From Oscheius dolichura (Eukaryota > Nematoda > Chromadorea > Rhabditida > Rhabditidae), in assembly GCA_932521035.1 (NCBI GenBank), contig OW051496.1, positions 10,230,001-10,294,000 of the forward strand: a stretch of 64,000 nucleotides of DNA, read 5' to 3'. The translations under genes were made by a program, and so were the position numbers. How positions within the stretch are numbered: position 1 is the stretch's first letter; the number at the start of each line of letters is the position of its first letter. Shown here in pieces: positions 1 through 11,077 of the stretch. Under the pieces are notes generated by a model. It was not told the origin of the DNA, made no database searches, and was given only the letters and a program-made list of their open reading frames with translations.

Positions 1-925
1 CGTAGCTGAACATCATAATCAGGACAGGACCCCAGAAGACGATGATCAGGTGCGAGATGTTGTAGGCATTCTGGGCGGTAACAGTCATCAATGCCTGGGG
101 ATAGGGACCGTAGCCGGTGTACCTAGGATACTGTAGGGCTTTTTAAAGTGGAAATTTACAAGTAATATTGCCAGATATCTGTACACTGATACCAGCCATA
201 CGGTAACGAGGGGGCGATGTTAAAATTCCGGAAGAAATAAAATTGGGGCAGGCTGCAGACGAACGCCGCTGCCCAAGCAGTAATCAAGACCAATTGCACC
301 GGATTGATCTGGAATTTTGGATTTAAAAAAAAAGGTCTTGAAACAAACATGTTTATGGGCTCGTTGAATCTTATTAGCGTAGATCACATTCCTCAACCGG
401 TCGATGGCGATGCAGACGACGATATTCGAACTGACGTAGAGGGTGAACATGGCCATGTATTGATAGATGGGGCAGAAGACGTCACCGAACCGCCACTCGT
501 AGGTGTAGAGCCAGATGAGCTTGACAAATGCCGTCATCAGCAGCAAAATGTCCGATATGTTCAGATTTATTTTGAGCAAAATGAAGCCACTCTGCAAGGT
601 AAGGGAATAGGTTAATTTGGCTTATTTTCCCTGCCGCCGCACCCGTAAAATCTCGGCAGCTCAGGGCTCTTTTGTTTTAGGTGCGCGGCGCGCCTATCCC
701 CGCTGCTGCTGAGATTTTACGGGTGCAGCTCTTGGGCCAAAAATTGACCTTGACGCTGTCCTTCGGCGCTCGTTTCAATTCAAGGAATAATTTCCTCAAA
801 ATGATGGCATTTGTCGGAATTCCAACCGAGATGACAAATGAGAGGTAGATCATCTCGATGTAGTCACTGAACAACGGTTCCGGCGGCGCGGGCCCCTCTA
901 CCGTAGTTGTCTCGTTTAAATTCAT
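1..925 (-). CDS. Peptide GPCR, GnRH/AKH-receptor-like (3' end outside window)
   Basis: Rhodopsin-family G-protein-coupled receptor, probably for a neuropeptide, acting in the plasma membrane. I see four exons on the minus strand: 749-925 (start codon at 925), 349-591, 160-308 and 1-122, joined in phase with introns of about 37-157 bp; the gene continues beyond base 1. The extracellular N-terminus carries an Asn-Glu-Thr glycosylation site, followed by TM1 (IYLSFVISVGIPTNAIIL), a loop 'KINLNISDILLL' opening TM2, a conserved Cys before TM3 (DVFCPIYQY), TM3 ending in 'CIAIDRLRNVI' in place of the DRY motif, TM4 and the start of TM5. The TM2-TM3 layout and the DRLRNVI end resemble nematode GnRH/adipokinetic-hormone receptor homologues. 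The first donor is GTCAAT, which is weak. The first intron holds a palindromic element at 639-726. The family is fairly sure; the ligand class is inferred. Confidence 0.68.
639..726. repeat. Family A palindromic element, copy 1
   Basis: Short hairpin element in intron 1 of the GPCR. The left arm begins GCACCCGTAAAATCTCGGCA and the right arm is its reverse complement, ending in TTTTACGGGTGC. Confidence 0.85.
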
Positions 926-1203
926 CTAAACCATCCATTTTTATGGGAATATCCTGCGCGAAGACGAGGAGAAAAGGCGAGAAAGAAGGCAGCAGGCGAT
1001 AATTGCAATTGAGGGTGGATGGGGGCAGAGAGAAAGTAGACACCTTTGGCCCCGTATGGGGGAGGACAAATTTGTTCCAGAGGCAATTCTTTTGACTGCT
1101 TTTCGACAAAAAGGGAAATTAGTGAAAGTTCGAAGTAAATTGTTTTCCAAGAGCTTTTACTCCTGTAAGAAGGATGGAAAGACCTAAAAGTTTTTGGGGG
1201 ATA

Positions 1204-1289
1204 AAAGCAAAAACATTCTATCCCTGTTGGGAGTTGAACTTTGGTCGGTAGATTTGTAGCCGCGCGCTTTACTACTGCGCCTTGCAGAC
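1204..1289 (-). repeat. tRNA-derived SINE-like unit S1
   Basis: Read on the minus strand: an A-box-like AAGGCGCAGTAGTAA, a B-box-like AAGTTCAACTCCC, then a T-rich tail containing TTTTTGCTTTT, the pattern shared with the other S units. Confidence 0.55.
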
Positions 1290-2257
1290 GACTCGGGCGA
1301 GGATGGAGTTTAGGTGGTTATCTTCCACTATTTTGCTTTATATACTTTTTAGCGACCAATTAATAAAGAAAGAAGCTCCAGAAATCGCAGAATCCTCTTC
1401 AAACAAATAACCCCAGCATTAAAAAGGATTTAAGGTTTCGTTCTCCCCAAAGTTCCTTAGAGAAGGAGGAAATAAAAGGGATGCAACTCTGCAAGACTTC
1501 ACTGCTTCCTCCATCTCAATCAGTTGCGAATAAAACCGGTGAATAATTAAAAGAGATTCATATGACCTGCTCTGCATAGAGTAGATTATGGAGACTAAAG
1601 ATTAAGAAAAAAAAAACAGAATAGGACGAGGATTATATTACTAGGGAAGAAGAAAAAGGCTGCAAGGGCCCCTTACAGTCTCGGATTACCTCCTCCTGCA
1701 AATTAAACCTTTAAAGGACATTTAATTATGGGTCAAGATCTTAAAAAGAAGAAAGGAAAATGCCAAAAAGTCAGGCGGCACAAAACAAAGCCGGCCCCCT
1801 CTTCCGGTCACCCTACCTTCGGGCGGCCCAAATTGTTGTTCTATTTCTGTGACAAAAGAGGCAGAGAGAGAGAGAGCAACGGAAGGACTAAATCATCACG
1901 ACGTCACACACACACAGAGCATATGAAGAGGGGGGCTAATCAGCCAGGCTGGGAAGGGAGAAAGAGGGCAAAGTGAAGAAGAAGGGGAAGATTCCAGAGA
2001 GCAGGGACCTTTTCCTAAAAATACTGGTTTCTGGATCTGTTTAGGACCTTTTTGACACCGTTTTCTACTGTAAAAATGGTCCCGAAGGTCGAATTTGTTA
2101 GAAAAATGCGTTTTCCGGAAGGAATAGGGTAAATTCCCTTTCTAGAGGCATTTGGAACCTGTACCACCTCCTAGAGAAACATCTTGGCTACTTTCTCAAC
2201 TAATTTTTCTACTGTAGGAAATTCTTTTCTGCCGCGGAAAATTTAAGAAATCTGGTC

Positions 2258-2602
2258 TTGCAAAAAAGCCGGAAATTATAATCCTTGTTCTCCCCCTCTC
2301 TGCCGTTTATGTTCACAACCACCAACAGCGACTCTGAGAAATTTCTTCTTTACTGAGAAATGACGGGAACCCTGAACTCAAGCTCAAAACTGTGGAGAGA
2401 AAAATAGAGAGATAGATAGATAGTTGAATGGGGGATTTGGACACAGCCACCGCACTCTATTTGCAGAGGGATTGTTCGCCGATGGGGCAGAATGACGGCA
2501 GAGCAAGCTTCACAAAGGAAACAGCAGTCGCTGTTGGTGGTTGTGAACATAAACGGCAGAGAGGGGGAGAACAAGGATTATAATTTCCGGCTTTTTTGCA
2601 AA
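2258..2602. repeat. Perfect 76-bp inverted-repeat element
   Basis: Bases 2258-2333 and 2526-2602 are reverse complements of each other without a mismatch that I can find; the spacer is about 192 bp. The outer ends are TTGCAAAAAAGCC and GGCTTTTTTGCAA. This looks like a recent foldback or non-autonomous DNA element. Confidence 0.8.
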
Positions 2603-2670
2603 CAACTGGAAGGAATTGGAGTTAAACCGCTGTAAAACAGGTTTATCCCATCTTTGGGCGCCTTGCCGCC

Positions 2671-2757
2671 GCACCCGTAAGATCTCGGCAGCTGGGAGAT
2701 TCTTTATTCCGCGGCGGCGCGCGCCATTCTCTCCTGCTGCCGATATTTTACGGGTGC
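2671..2757. repeat. Family A palindromic element, copy 2
   Basis: Left arm GCACCCGTAAGATCTCGGCA; right arm ending GATATTTTACGGGTGC; GC-rich loop containing GCGCGCGCC. One of the few copies outside a recognised intron. Confidence 0.8.
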
Positions 2758-3424
2758 GGAAAAATAGAAAATTGACTAGATTTGAGGTTAAAATAGCCTA
2801 GAAAAGGACAAATTCCCAATAGAAAAACAGGCATCAAAAGGGGAAAAAGTGGCGGCTGAGAAAGAAAGAGAAAACAACAAGCGAGTCATAATTGAGCAGG
2901 AGGCAGGAAGTAGTGTGTATGTGTGTGGGGGGCTTACCCTGGCGGGCAGGAATGACTGGAAATGAGCAGCAGGAGGAGTAGAATGGGGGTAGGAAGCCAC
3001 AGTAACTGGGAGACAGAAGCCCCGCCTATTCTCGACCCCCAGATTCGATTAGTCTGACCAATTTCCGTCTCTCTATCGCCTTTTCTCCCTCTTTGGTGTG
3101 GGGGCTTCATTTCCTCTCTTTTTGATCTGCCCCCGGCTAACAGAATTGTCAGGCGGCGTTCACTCTTCCCCTCCGGGGCTCCGTGGATATGGGTGGTCCA
3201 CCTCTCAGGCCCGTCAGACGGAATTTCTCAGAAAAGTCACCGAGAGAGGGGAACAAAATGACGCAGAAGTGGGCAAGGGAACGCGACTAGCCTCTTATCT
3301 TGATCTTCTCAACTCATTAGAGCAAAATAAGACGAGGGAAATTAGAAAAGGGAAAAAAACTGACTGAAGAGGAAAACTTCCGGGGATTACGTACCTAATC
3401 TTTGTTACCTTAGCCGCCACGCAG

Positions 3425-3515
3425 GATCCTATGGCGCAGTGGTAACGCGCTCGCCTGGTAAGAAAACAACCTGGGTTCAATCCCCGCCACGGTCCATCGA
3501 TTTTTGCTTTTTCTC
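3425..3515 (+). repeat. tRNA-derived SINE-like unit S2
   Basis: A-box-like TATGGCGCAGTGGTAACGCG, B-box-like GGGTTCAATCCCC, then CGGTCCATCGATTTTTGCTTTTTC. The ends can pair weakly like an acceptor stem, but no anticodon stem forms, so it is not a working tRNA gene. Confidence 0.6.
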
Positions 3516-3970
3516 AGAACTAGGGTGAAGCCTTCTTTTTGATCTTTCAGTCTCATTTTGTATCCTCCAAGTTCACAGACTGATTTATCCCCGCCCCCTC
3601 GTCTGATTTTTTTTAATTATTCTGTTGAATTTATCAAAAATATGTCTTATAAAGGGAATAGTTGATTAGAAAGCACTATAAGTTGTAAAAATAAAAAACA
3701 ATGACGTAGCAGGTCTCGTGACGATATGGAGGGGAGAGAGAGAGATTTCAAAGGATCTATTCTAGACTGGATTATCTTCAAAATCCTGCTATTTGTTGTT
3801 AGAGACACCTGTCCACTCGCTAACAGCAGATTATACTGTACAATTTGATATTCCCCGAAGAGAATTAGCAAAGAGAAAAATCACCTGGATAGTGAAATAT
3901 TCATATTGTCTTCCGTTGGAACCTCAATTGTAGTTCATTTGTCAAAGAACAATGGCTAAAATTTGAGTAT

Positions 3971-4061
3971 AAAAAAGCAAAAAGTTGATTGACCGCATTG
4001 GGGATCGAACTCGGGTCATTTTCGTACCAGACACGAACTTTACCACTACGCCATGTGGCAG
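3971..4061 (-). repeat. tRNA-derived SINE-like unit S3
   Basis: On the minus strand: CATGGCGTAGTGGTAAAG (A box), GAGTTCGATCCCC (B box), GCGGTCAATC and a tail with CTTTTTGCTTTTTT. Confidence 0.65.
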
Positions 4062-4582
4062 CGTGCGTCGGTTGTGGTAAAGAGAAGGAAGTAGCGGTTT
4101 CAAAGGTCAGGAATTTTTTCGTCGTTGTCTGGAGGCTAGAAATGATAGACGTGGGTCCAATTAAACGGACTAGAAAAAAATACATTTATTTGTCAAGGTA
4201 ATTGGAATGACATGGAGAGAATCTCCGGTTCCCTCAGGAAGTCACAAGGTTCACTAGATTTCCGCTCGCCTTCTCCCCCCTCCAGCAGCTAATAAAGAAA
4301 ATGACATGTAGAAATTGACATTTTGAGGTTGAAATGTCGTTAGCGGAGAGTGATTAGTAACAGGTTGAAAAGTTGATCGAATGAAGGAGAAAAGGAGGAG
4401 GAGGGAGAGAGAGAGAATATTGAATAAGGGGGGCGACCGGAAGTGGGGGCATTCAGGTGATATTTGAGGTCGGATAGCAGCTGATAATTATGAAAAATGA
4501 GAAAAACGAGATTTTTAATCTGCTCTTTGCATGAAATTGTCAAGTAGAATGGACTAACAGCTGCACAAATGGATCTTTCCAT

Positions 4583-4660
4583 AACAAAAAGCAAAAGTGC
4601 ATGACGAGTGTCGAACTTTCGTCTGTAGAATTGTAGCCGCGCCACTAGCCATTGCGTCAG
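4583..4660 (-). repeat. tRNA-derived SINE-like unit S4
   Basis: On the minus strand: ACGCAATGGCTAGTGG, AAGTTCGACACTCG and a tail CTTTTGCTTTTTGTT. A diverged member of the same family. Confidence 0.55.
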
Positions 4661-5325
4661 TTTGCACCGCGCGCTGCATGGTTTTGTTCGAATTACCCAC
4701 TCTAGGTAACATTTTTGAGTGGATTTTTGATCTTGCATGCTACTAGTGAGGTCAAAATGTGCCGTGATCATTAAGAAATCCACCTGAGATCACGAAAAGG
4801 CTATTAAAAGGGTGTGTGAGTCATGTAGAAGAAGGAAAAGGATACTTTTAAAGGACCCTGCAAGCAGCTAACAACGTTGCCCCCTTTGTTGTTCCCGCCC
4901 TCAATCGTGATTTGATGTTCTCCAATTTCTTTTCTGTTTCCCCTTCTTCTTTCAAAAGAGAAAGAAGGAGAGAGAGAGGGCAGGCAACAAAAAGTCTATG
5001 TGAGAGCTATTCTATGTAAAGCCGCAGGTTATGAGAAAAGTGAGCGAGAGAGATTGTGACGGGTGGCCGAGAATATTTCATTTAAAAAGGCGACCAGGAG
5101 GAGAGAGAAAAACACGTGGGAATTGGTTGAGCTCATAGAATTCGTAGAATCGGACCGACTGCTGCACTTCCTTGATGGTTCGCGCCTTTGGAAAGAAGGA
5201 AATTGGTTTTTTACGTATCTAATTCAATCGAAGGAATGTGCAATTCATCAAGCGGAATGTATGCAGCCTGTTCTATTCATTCTTTCGTTTTTGGAATGAT
5301 GAAAAGGAATGGAAAATGGTAAAAG

Positions 5326-5414
5326 AAGAAAAGCAAAAGGAAATTGACCGGCTGGGGGATTGAACCATGGTCTTGCGCGCCGCAGACGGATGCGTTACCG
5401 ACTACGCCATAGGC
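5326..5414 (-). repeat. tRNA-derived SINE-like unit S5
   Basis: On the minus strand: CTATGGCGTAGTCGGTAACG, TGGTTCAATCCCCC, CCGGTCAATTTCC and a tail TTTTGCTTTTCTTC. Confidence 0.62.
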
Positions 5415-6274
5415 AAACCCTTGCGCGTTGGTGTTTCATCAAAGATAACTCCAGGAAGTACAGATTATAGAAGCTATAGAAGCTAAAAACAGCTACTTTT
5501 GATTGGCACCCTTGTTCCTAAATCAAATGTCCGTTTGATTGCAATCTCTGCTGCTCAAAAAATATACTTTTAGGTCTTCTCATCCCGGGCAAAAAGTATA
5601 TAAAATGAATAGAAATTAGCCGCGGCTTGTCCATCTGCTTGTGACGTCCTTATATTCATTACCAGGAATAAGGGGCTCTTAACGAGACCTCTAGAAGTAT
5701 ATAGAAGTTATATGGAAATAATAATATTGAGAGGGGGGTCGATTGGCGTCAAGAGGCGTGGATTTCTATTAAGAATATGGGAAAATGGTCGAAATTAGAC
5801 CTGGGGGGAGTAATCGTAAAGAAGAAACGAACGCCTTCTCCCCTAGCTAGTTGACCATTCAGCGGCGAGGGCTGAAAGCAGAGAATAACCGCTGTGAGAG
5901 GAGGGGGCTCTCTCGGGCGGGAAAATAACCATTTAAAGGGCGTTTCGCCGCTTAAAATGTAGCTGAAAACGTACTTTTTGAATGCGGAAGTGGCGGCTAT
6001 TGAGTTCAGCGAAAAACACTCCAAAATCTGGAGTTTCGTTTATTTTAAGCCCATTTGAATGGAGCGCTTTAATTTCCTCAGGTCCCGTAAGTCTTTGTTT
6101 TTCTCCGTGTTGACCACCGTCCCCAACAGAGTGTATCCAACTCAATTTCCCCCTTTTCCTAATGAGAATCTGATAAGAGAAGGAGGAGGCAACCATCCGC
6201 GCGCCCCCGTCTCTAATTTCCCGAGAAAATACGGGGGGCTCTTCTGTTTATTCAAGGGGAAAAGGAGGACTTCT

Positions 6275-6412
6275 CCAAAAAATAGGGTTACGGTAACGGG
6301 TCGCAGAACCTTCTGCGCGGGACCTTTTGAGCAAAAGTGATCGGGGTTTTCGATTTCCAGTCGACTTTTCTTCGCTGTTTGGCCAAAAGGTCCCGAAGAG
6401 ACAAGTGTACGG
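6275..6412. repeat. Family B element, copy 1
   Basis: Starts CCAAAAAATAGGGTTACGGT and contains GCGCGGGACCTTTTGAGCAA, the 'GATCGGGGTTTTCGATTTCC' core and AAAAGGTCCCGAAGAGAC. Its right terminal CCCTATTTTTTGG is missing. Confidence 0.75.
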
Positions 6413-6797
6413 TTTCTTTCTCAATCTATTCAGGACCTTGGTCTCGCCGCGAAGACATTCTATTTTTTCCCCAATTTGAATACATCAGAACGGCGGGAAG
6501 GGGAGGTCTTCGAACGCTGTCATCAAGTTCCGGGGGATGGGGGAGAAGGGGGGCAGTTGTAAACGGAAGGCTGGGGGGATCTAATCAGTTTAAAGAATTC
6601 CTCGCCTAATTTTTGAAGTTTGCCGCTGTTTTTAAAGGCGCAAAAGAAGGGAATCCCCGGGAAAATAGCCCAGTTTGAACAAATGACAGTCGTGGGGGCC
6701 TTACTCCAAGTTTTGCCCTGACTTACCCGCCGCCCTTTCTCCGAACTCTCCCCTCTTCGTCTTAATTTATTCAATTAATTAAATTTTTCCCTAAACT

Positions 6798-7866
6798 ATG
6801 GTCTTTATAAGCTGTGGACTACAGTTTAACCACTTCAAAATATAGAAAACTCCAGGAGAATTCGATTAGGAAACGGCTAGAGGAGCCTGAACCCTGGTCT
6901 CTCCCACCCGCTCGGTTCTTTTTAACTCGAGGAGGGGAAAACGTAATGTGATAAAGAATTCAAAAGCCAAAAAGCCGCCGAAAAGAGGAGGGAAAAGTAC
7001 TACTACTGCTGCCTGGCTAGTCGGGAGGAGGGGGATGGCCATTGGCTAGGGGTAGGGGGCGAAGGTAGATAGACTGCCGGGGGGAGGTAACCATCTATTC
7101 TGACGAGGTTTTCCGCGGGTTATTCAGACGGAATTCCCGGGAATTTTAAAGCAATCCACCCATGGGGAAACCCAGCAAAAAGCCACCTCTTTTCGTCTTT
7201 TAAAGGACTGTTAGACTGCTTTAGAAAAGTAGGAAAATCGCCACGAGAGGTAAGGGAAATGCGTATATCCGCTCCCCGGGCGGGTTCCTGGAGTTTAGCC
7301 GCGATTTTCCGACAAGATTCACAAGATTCGCCTAATTAAGACCAGAGGAATCTTTGCTGGATAGGGCAAAGAAGCGGGAAAACATCCGCCGGGTTGAAGA
7401 CTTCCCGGGAAAGGAGGAGGGCGACTAGAGACATCCCCTGCACAAGGGGCTGCGCCAAGTGACAGATATAGCCAATGAGCGGAAGAATCGGCTACTATAG
7501 TCAGCTTTAAAGGGAAAAGAAGAGAGTAGAGGGCATTTTAAAGGTCTGGGATATTAGCAATGGAGCAAACTTACTGTCTAGAGGGGGCAGGATGTGCGCC
7601 ATGGCGATTAGACCGGGGGTACTGTAGTTCTAACTGCTACGACGGCTATAATTTATAACTAAACCAGTTTTTAAAGGAGTGTAATGGAGTAAACACTCAA
7701 TGACGATATTTTAAAGGACTAAATCCATCGAAATAGGCCACGTTTACCGACTAGAGAAGATTTGCTCCCCAATATGGCCAACGGGTATCTGACTGTCTAA
7801 CTGTGGCTCTACTCGTTGTTATTAACATTTACAATACAACGATAGTCCACAGCTTATAAAGACCAT
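6798..7866. mobile_element. 1.07-kb element with 23-bp perfect terminal inverted repeats
   Basis: Bases 6798-6820 (ATGGTCTTTATAAGCTGTGG plus ACT) are the exact reverse complement of 7844-7866. No transposase frame is visible inside, so it would be non-autonomous. The interior has at least five copies of a TTTTAAAGG-type motif and a stretch resembling the repeat at 15,645-15,815. Confidence 0.55.
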
Positions 7867-8334
7867 CGTTTTTTTCAAATCATATGGAAGCGACGACAAG
7901 AGCGAGAGAGAACAGTAGGAAGGAGACTAATCACATTTTTCAGTCGGGGGGCAGGTGTTATTCTGTTTTTGAGAAAATTAAATTTTGAGTACTTTTCTCA
8001 ATCTTTCTCTCTCCCCGCTTTGTATTGATTAAAAAATGAGGGAAACATTAATATTTTTAAAAATTTAGAAAAATGGAGTCGACAGAGGGTGTGGCTAATT
8101 GTTTTTTGATGGTGGTCGACGACGGCTGTTTTACTAATGAAAAGGGCACTCTCGTTAGTCTGGTCCGGAACTACAACGGTTCATTGCAGAACGGGTGCAA
8201 TTAGTCTCGTCGAACTATTTAGGGGGACCCGGGGGGAGGAGGAGGCAGAAATTAGAGAAAACAAAACAGGGACCCCGGATAAACACGCCAGAAATCAACA
8301 GCCCCTAGAAAAACAAGAAATACTATACCTCTTC

Positions 8335-8409
8335 CCCAAAAAATAGGGAAGTGTCACTTCGGGACAAAAGGTCCCGCGCGGAAGGTTTTGCTACCCGTTA
8401 CCGTAACCC
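8335..8409. repeat. Family B element, copy 2 (internally deleted)
   Basis: Begins CCCAAAAAATAGGG, then has CTTCGGGACAAAAGGTCCCG and ends GTTACCGTAACCC. The central part found in other copies is absent. Confidence 0.65.
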
Positions 8410-8599
8410 AAGAGCTTATGGTATCCCTCTCCTAGAGTTGGAGATTAGTGCTAGAAGTCTGGAGCTTGGCTCTGATTTGATACAGGGAAGTGCCGGCTTC
8501 CGGTCGATGGACGTCAAAGTTCCTCTCCCCTCCCAGAAAGATTTCTCCTCTTCCAGCCCTTGGCAAAGGCATTTTTGGAGAGGAAACGAAAGTTGGCGG

Positions 8600-8790
8600 A
8601 TTCTCCAGATGGGAAACTCCAAAAGGAAGGTGAGAAGGACAAGTAGGAGGACGAGGAAGGCGAAGAGGAGGATGAAAGCGAGGACGAGAAGGATGAGCAG
8701 GAGTAGGATGGAGAGGAGGGCGAAGACAATGAGGGCGATGAGAAGGATAAGGAGGGTTCTAGGTCCTTCCAGGAGCCCTCCTAGTTACTG
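8600..8790. repeat. Purine-rich low-complexity tract
   Basis: GGA/GAAG-type repeats. One plus-strand frame reads as an acidic Glu/Asp string but has a stop inside, and the other frames read as basic or Ser-rich strings, so I treat it as low-complexity DNA or a relic rather than a gene. Confidence 0.5.
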
Positions 8791-9586
8791 GAAGGCCACC
8801 CCGATTTCAGGACTGGGAGAGAGGAGGAAGGCGCGAAGGCGGCTAGCTGGCACCCTGCCCTCCCTCTCTTCTGCAATTAACGAAGGTCATCCCTCCACAG
8901 AATGAACTTTTCATGGAATCTCAACCAAAATTGAAAATATTTTCCTCGCTCTCCATCTCCTGGTTGAGGGCGCACGTCAATTTTGAGACAACACCAGCGG
9001 GAGGGAGTGAAAACGCCACCAAAATATTTAGAATTCTTGGAGGTTTTGGATTTATTTCGAAGAGGAGAAGAGGGGGCACACAAGGAAGAAGACAATTATA
9101 GAGATAGAGAGGGGGAGGGGAAAGGAAACATTTGAGGCGATCCTCCTATAGAGAAGAGAAGACGGGGAAGCCGAGAGGGAGGAGGAGGGGGCAATCCTTT
9201 CACGCAATGTACCCCCTTTCCCACCTTCTCTTTCCCTCTCACCCCCTATCCTCTCCCAGGATAAGGAGGGCAGATACCCCCTAGAAGGCTCCTAGACTCA
9301 TCCTCCCGCGATGTGTTTTGATGCCGGCCGCCGGATTTCAGGGGAGGGGCTTCACACTCGGAGAAAAGACTCTAAAGATAGCATGTAGTGGATACAACAG
9401 GATGTACCCTTCAAAGAGGTCAAAAACAATTTAAAATGAATTAAAACTGGTAGCCGATGTTTACAAGCCACCTGTCGGTCTCGATATGTCCATAAGAAAT
9501 CTCTGTCTGCCTCAAAGTTGGGGAAGGGAATAAAAGCAACTCAAAAACATTTTTATTCGGAGATATCTACACGAATTGATATCTTC

Positions 9587-9768
9587 TTATTCCTGTACCT
9601 CGTCTTCGGTCGGCTGGCTGTCCTCCTCGTCCTCCTCGGTCCGTCCTTCTTCGTCTCCTCCTCCCTGCTCCTCCTCCTCCGGCTCAATCGCCGTCTCCAT
9701 TTCCAGCCAGTCGCCCCAGTCATGATAAGAAGTGACGGGGATCGAACTCGTGTGGTTCTACTGCTGCG
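9587..9768 (-). CDS. Possible acidic C-terminal exon, unrecognised
   Basis: The minus strand has a frame running to a TAA at 9587-9589 with a Trp-rich then strongly acidic end (DWGDWLEMETAIEPEEEEQ, later DEVQE). An AATAAA lies just downstream on that strand. A possible start is ATG at about 9892 (MADITASADARRSIF) preceded by GTTTTAG, which would make a small acidic protein with one intron. The candidate acceptor lies inside the tRNA-like unit S6. I do not recognise the protein. Both the joining and the gene itself are inference. Confidence 0.3.
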
Positions 9769-9800
9769 CGCGCCACAACGCATTGCGCCATTTGAGGTAG
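9729..9800 (-). repeat. tRNA-derived SINE-like unit S6
   Basis: On the minus strand: CAAATGGCGCAATGCG (A-box region) and CGAGTTCGATCCCCGTCAC (B-box region). It lacks the T-rich GCTTTT tail of the other copies and overlaps the putative acidic exon. Confidence 0.5.
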
Positions 9801-9991
9801 CGAAGCGCACGGGTTCGTGCCATGTATGGCGTGAGCCAAAAAACGAAGACTAAAAAATGCTGCGGCGAGCATCTGCGGAAGCGGTGATGTCGGCCATTTT
9901 CTAGCGCTAAAACGAACAGAATGAAATGAAATGCGAAATCATTCGAACAAGTAAAAATGTCAACTAGTCTGGAAATACCAGGAAAAGGCTT

Positions 9992-11077
9992 ATGAAGGGT
10001 AAATCCCAACAACAAAAACGAAGAACTGAAAATCATTCGAGACGCCCAACAGGCGGCTAGATGGTTGCCACCGCCGGCGGCTTGCATCAGCCTCATCATC
10101 GTCTGTTTTTCCAGTTCTTTTCGTGGCAGGACCTCCTGTTTTCTAGATTCCCCAGCTCACCTAATAGTCACTCTGCCAGCCGATGCCCGTACTAGTCGAC
10201 GACGTATTGCCAAAGAGATTGGCAAGGCGCTGAGAGTCGGAAAAACATTACGGCAAAAGAAGAATAATCGCATCATTTATGTGGAAGTCGAAAGTGCCGA
10301 CGGGGCCCAGTGGTTCTGCTTGGAGAAGAACGGCCGCCTGAATATCTCCGGCTGTCAAGTACGCATAGACACTACTCTGACGACTCACTGCCATTGGGAG
10401 GTGAAGGAAGGAGCCAGTCCACAGCGAAGCCGACTGCCCTCGGTACCAGTGCAACAGCTGCGAAACATCTTCAACAACTATAAAAAGCTTTGCGTATGTC
10501 GTGGCGCCGCCGCCTCCACACCCGTAAAGTCTCGGCAGCTAGAGGGACAGGAAAGGCGCGCGCTAGAATCCCAAGGCCGCGAGCTGCCGAGACTTTACGG
10601 GTGCAGTCGCGGAGAGAACAACCAGGATCCAGAGTAGAAGAAGAAGTTTAGAGCATCCCGGACCGGATTACCCCCCTGGAAGATGGCAGCCATGTCATCG
10701 AGCCGTCCACCCTGCCGCGTCCCAGTGTGCAGGCATCCGGCGGTCTCGGCCTGGCTCCTCCCTACCATCTCCTGCCGGATACGCCGTACTTTCGAACAGC
10801 TGTAATTATCCCGCCGCCGCTACCGTATTCCAATGAGGGCCTGTCCATTCTGCAACGCATCACGAATCGCTACCTGGCCAGCATCCAGCAGCAGGATGAG
10901 CGGGACGAGCAGCAGCTGGAACAGTGGCTCATCTCGACGACTGGCTACTGTACGGCACAGTTACGGCAGGCGGAGGGGGAGGAGGAGGAGAGCCGCTTCG
11001 AGACCATTCGACAGGCTCTCGGCTGGACGACGTGGGAGGAGGAGGACGACGGCAACCATACTCGAGACGAATACTAA
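9992..11077 (+). CDS. Unrecognised protein, three exons
   Basis: Exons 9992-9998, 10147-10493 and 10652-11077 join in phase (start codon ATG AAG; stop TAA at 11075; AATAAA about 50 bp later), giving about 260 residues. Exon 2 encodes a basic, probably folded segment (RTSRRRIAKEIGKALRVGKT, then YVEVESADGAQWFCLEKNG). Exon 3 encodes a Pro-rich linker (IIPPPLPYSN) and a helical Gln/Glu-rich C-terminus (RYLASIQQQDERDEQQLEQW) ending in an acidic tail. Intron 2 contains a family A element. I see no signal peptide or membrane segment and do not recognise the family. The tiny first exon is the weakest part; the long frames in exons 2 and 3 with clean splice sites support a real gene. Confidence 0.6.
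10517..10604. repeat. Family A palindromic element, copy 3
   Basis: Left arm CACACCCGTAAAGTCTCGGC; right arm GAGCTGCCGAGACTTTACGG followed by GTGC. Both arms carry the AAAGTCTC variant. It lies in an intron of the unrecognised gene. Confidence 0.8.

Larger units (their letters stand above)
926..9500. other. Gene-poor, repeat-rich interval
   Basis: I find no convincing protein-coding gene here. The interval holds five or more tRNA-derived SINE-like units, a perfect 76-bp inverted repeat (2258-2602), a family A element, family B pieces, a 1.07-kb element with terminal inverted repeats (6798-7866) and purine-rich low-complexity DNA (about 8600-9250). The open frames present are short and show no family motif. 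The upstream promoter of the GPCR should lie in the first part. Confidence 0.6.

Noticed and set aside
639-726. CRISPR-like array of palindromic repeats (family A)
   Set aside because: Copies are dispersed over 63 kb of a eukaryotic genome with no regular spacing or spacers.
3425-3515. Functional tRNA gene
   Set aside because: A and B boxes exist, but no anticodon stem-loop of proper length forms and the unit shares a tail with other copies, so SINE-like is better. The same applies to the other S units.
4340-4783. 147-codon minus-strand frame
   Set aside because: Runs through a SINE-like unit and purine/pyrimidine tracts; no recognisable domain.
8351-8905. Long plus-strand frame of about 184 codons
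   Set aside because: It spans a family B remnant and purine-rich low-complexity DNA; composition is Arg/Lys-repeat and no family motif is present.
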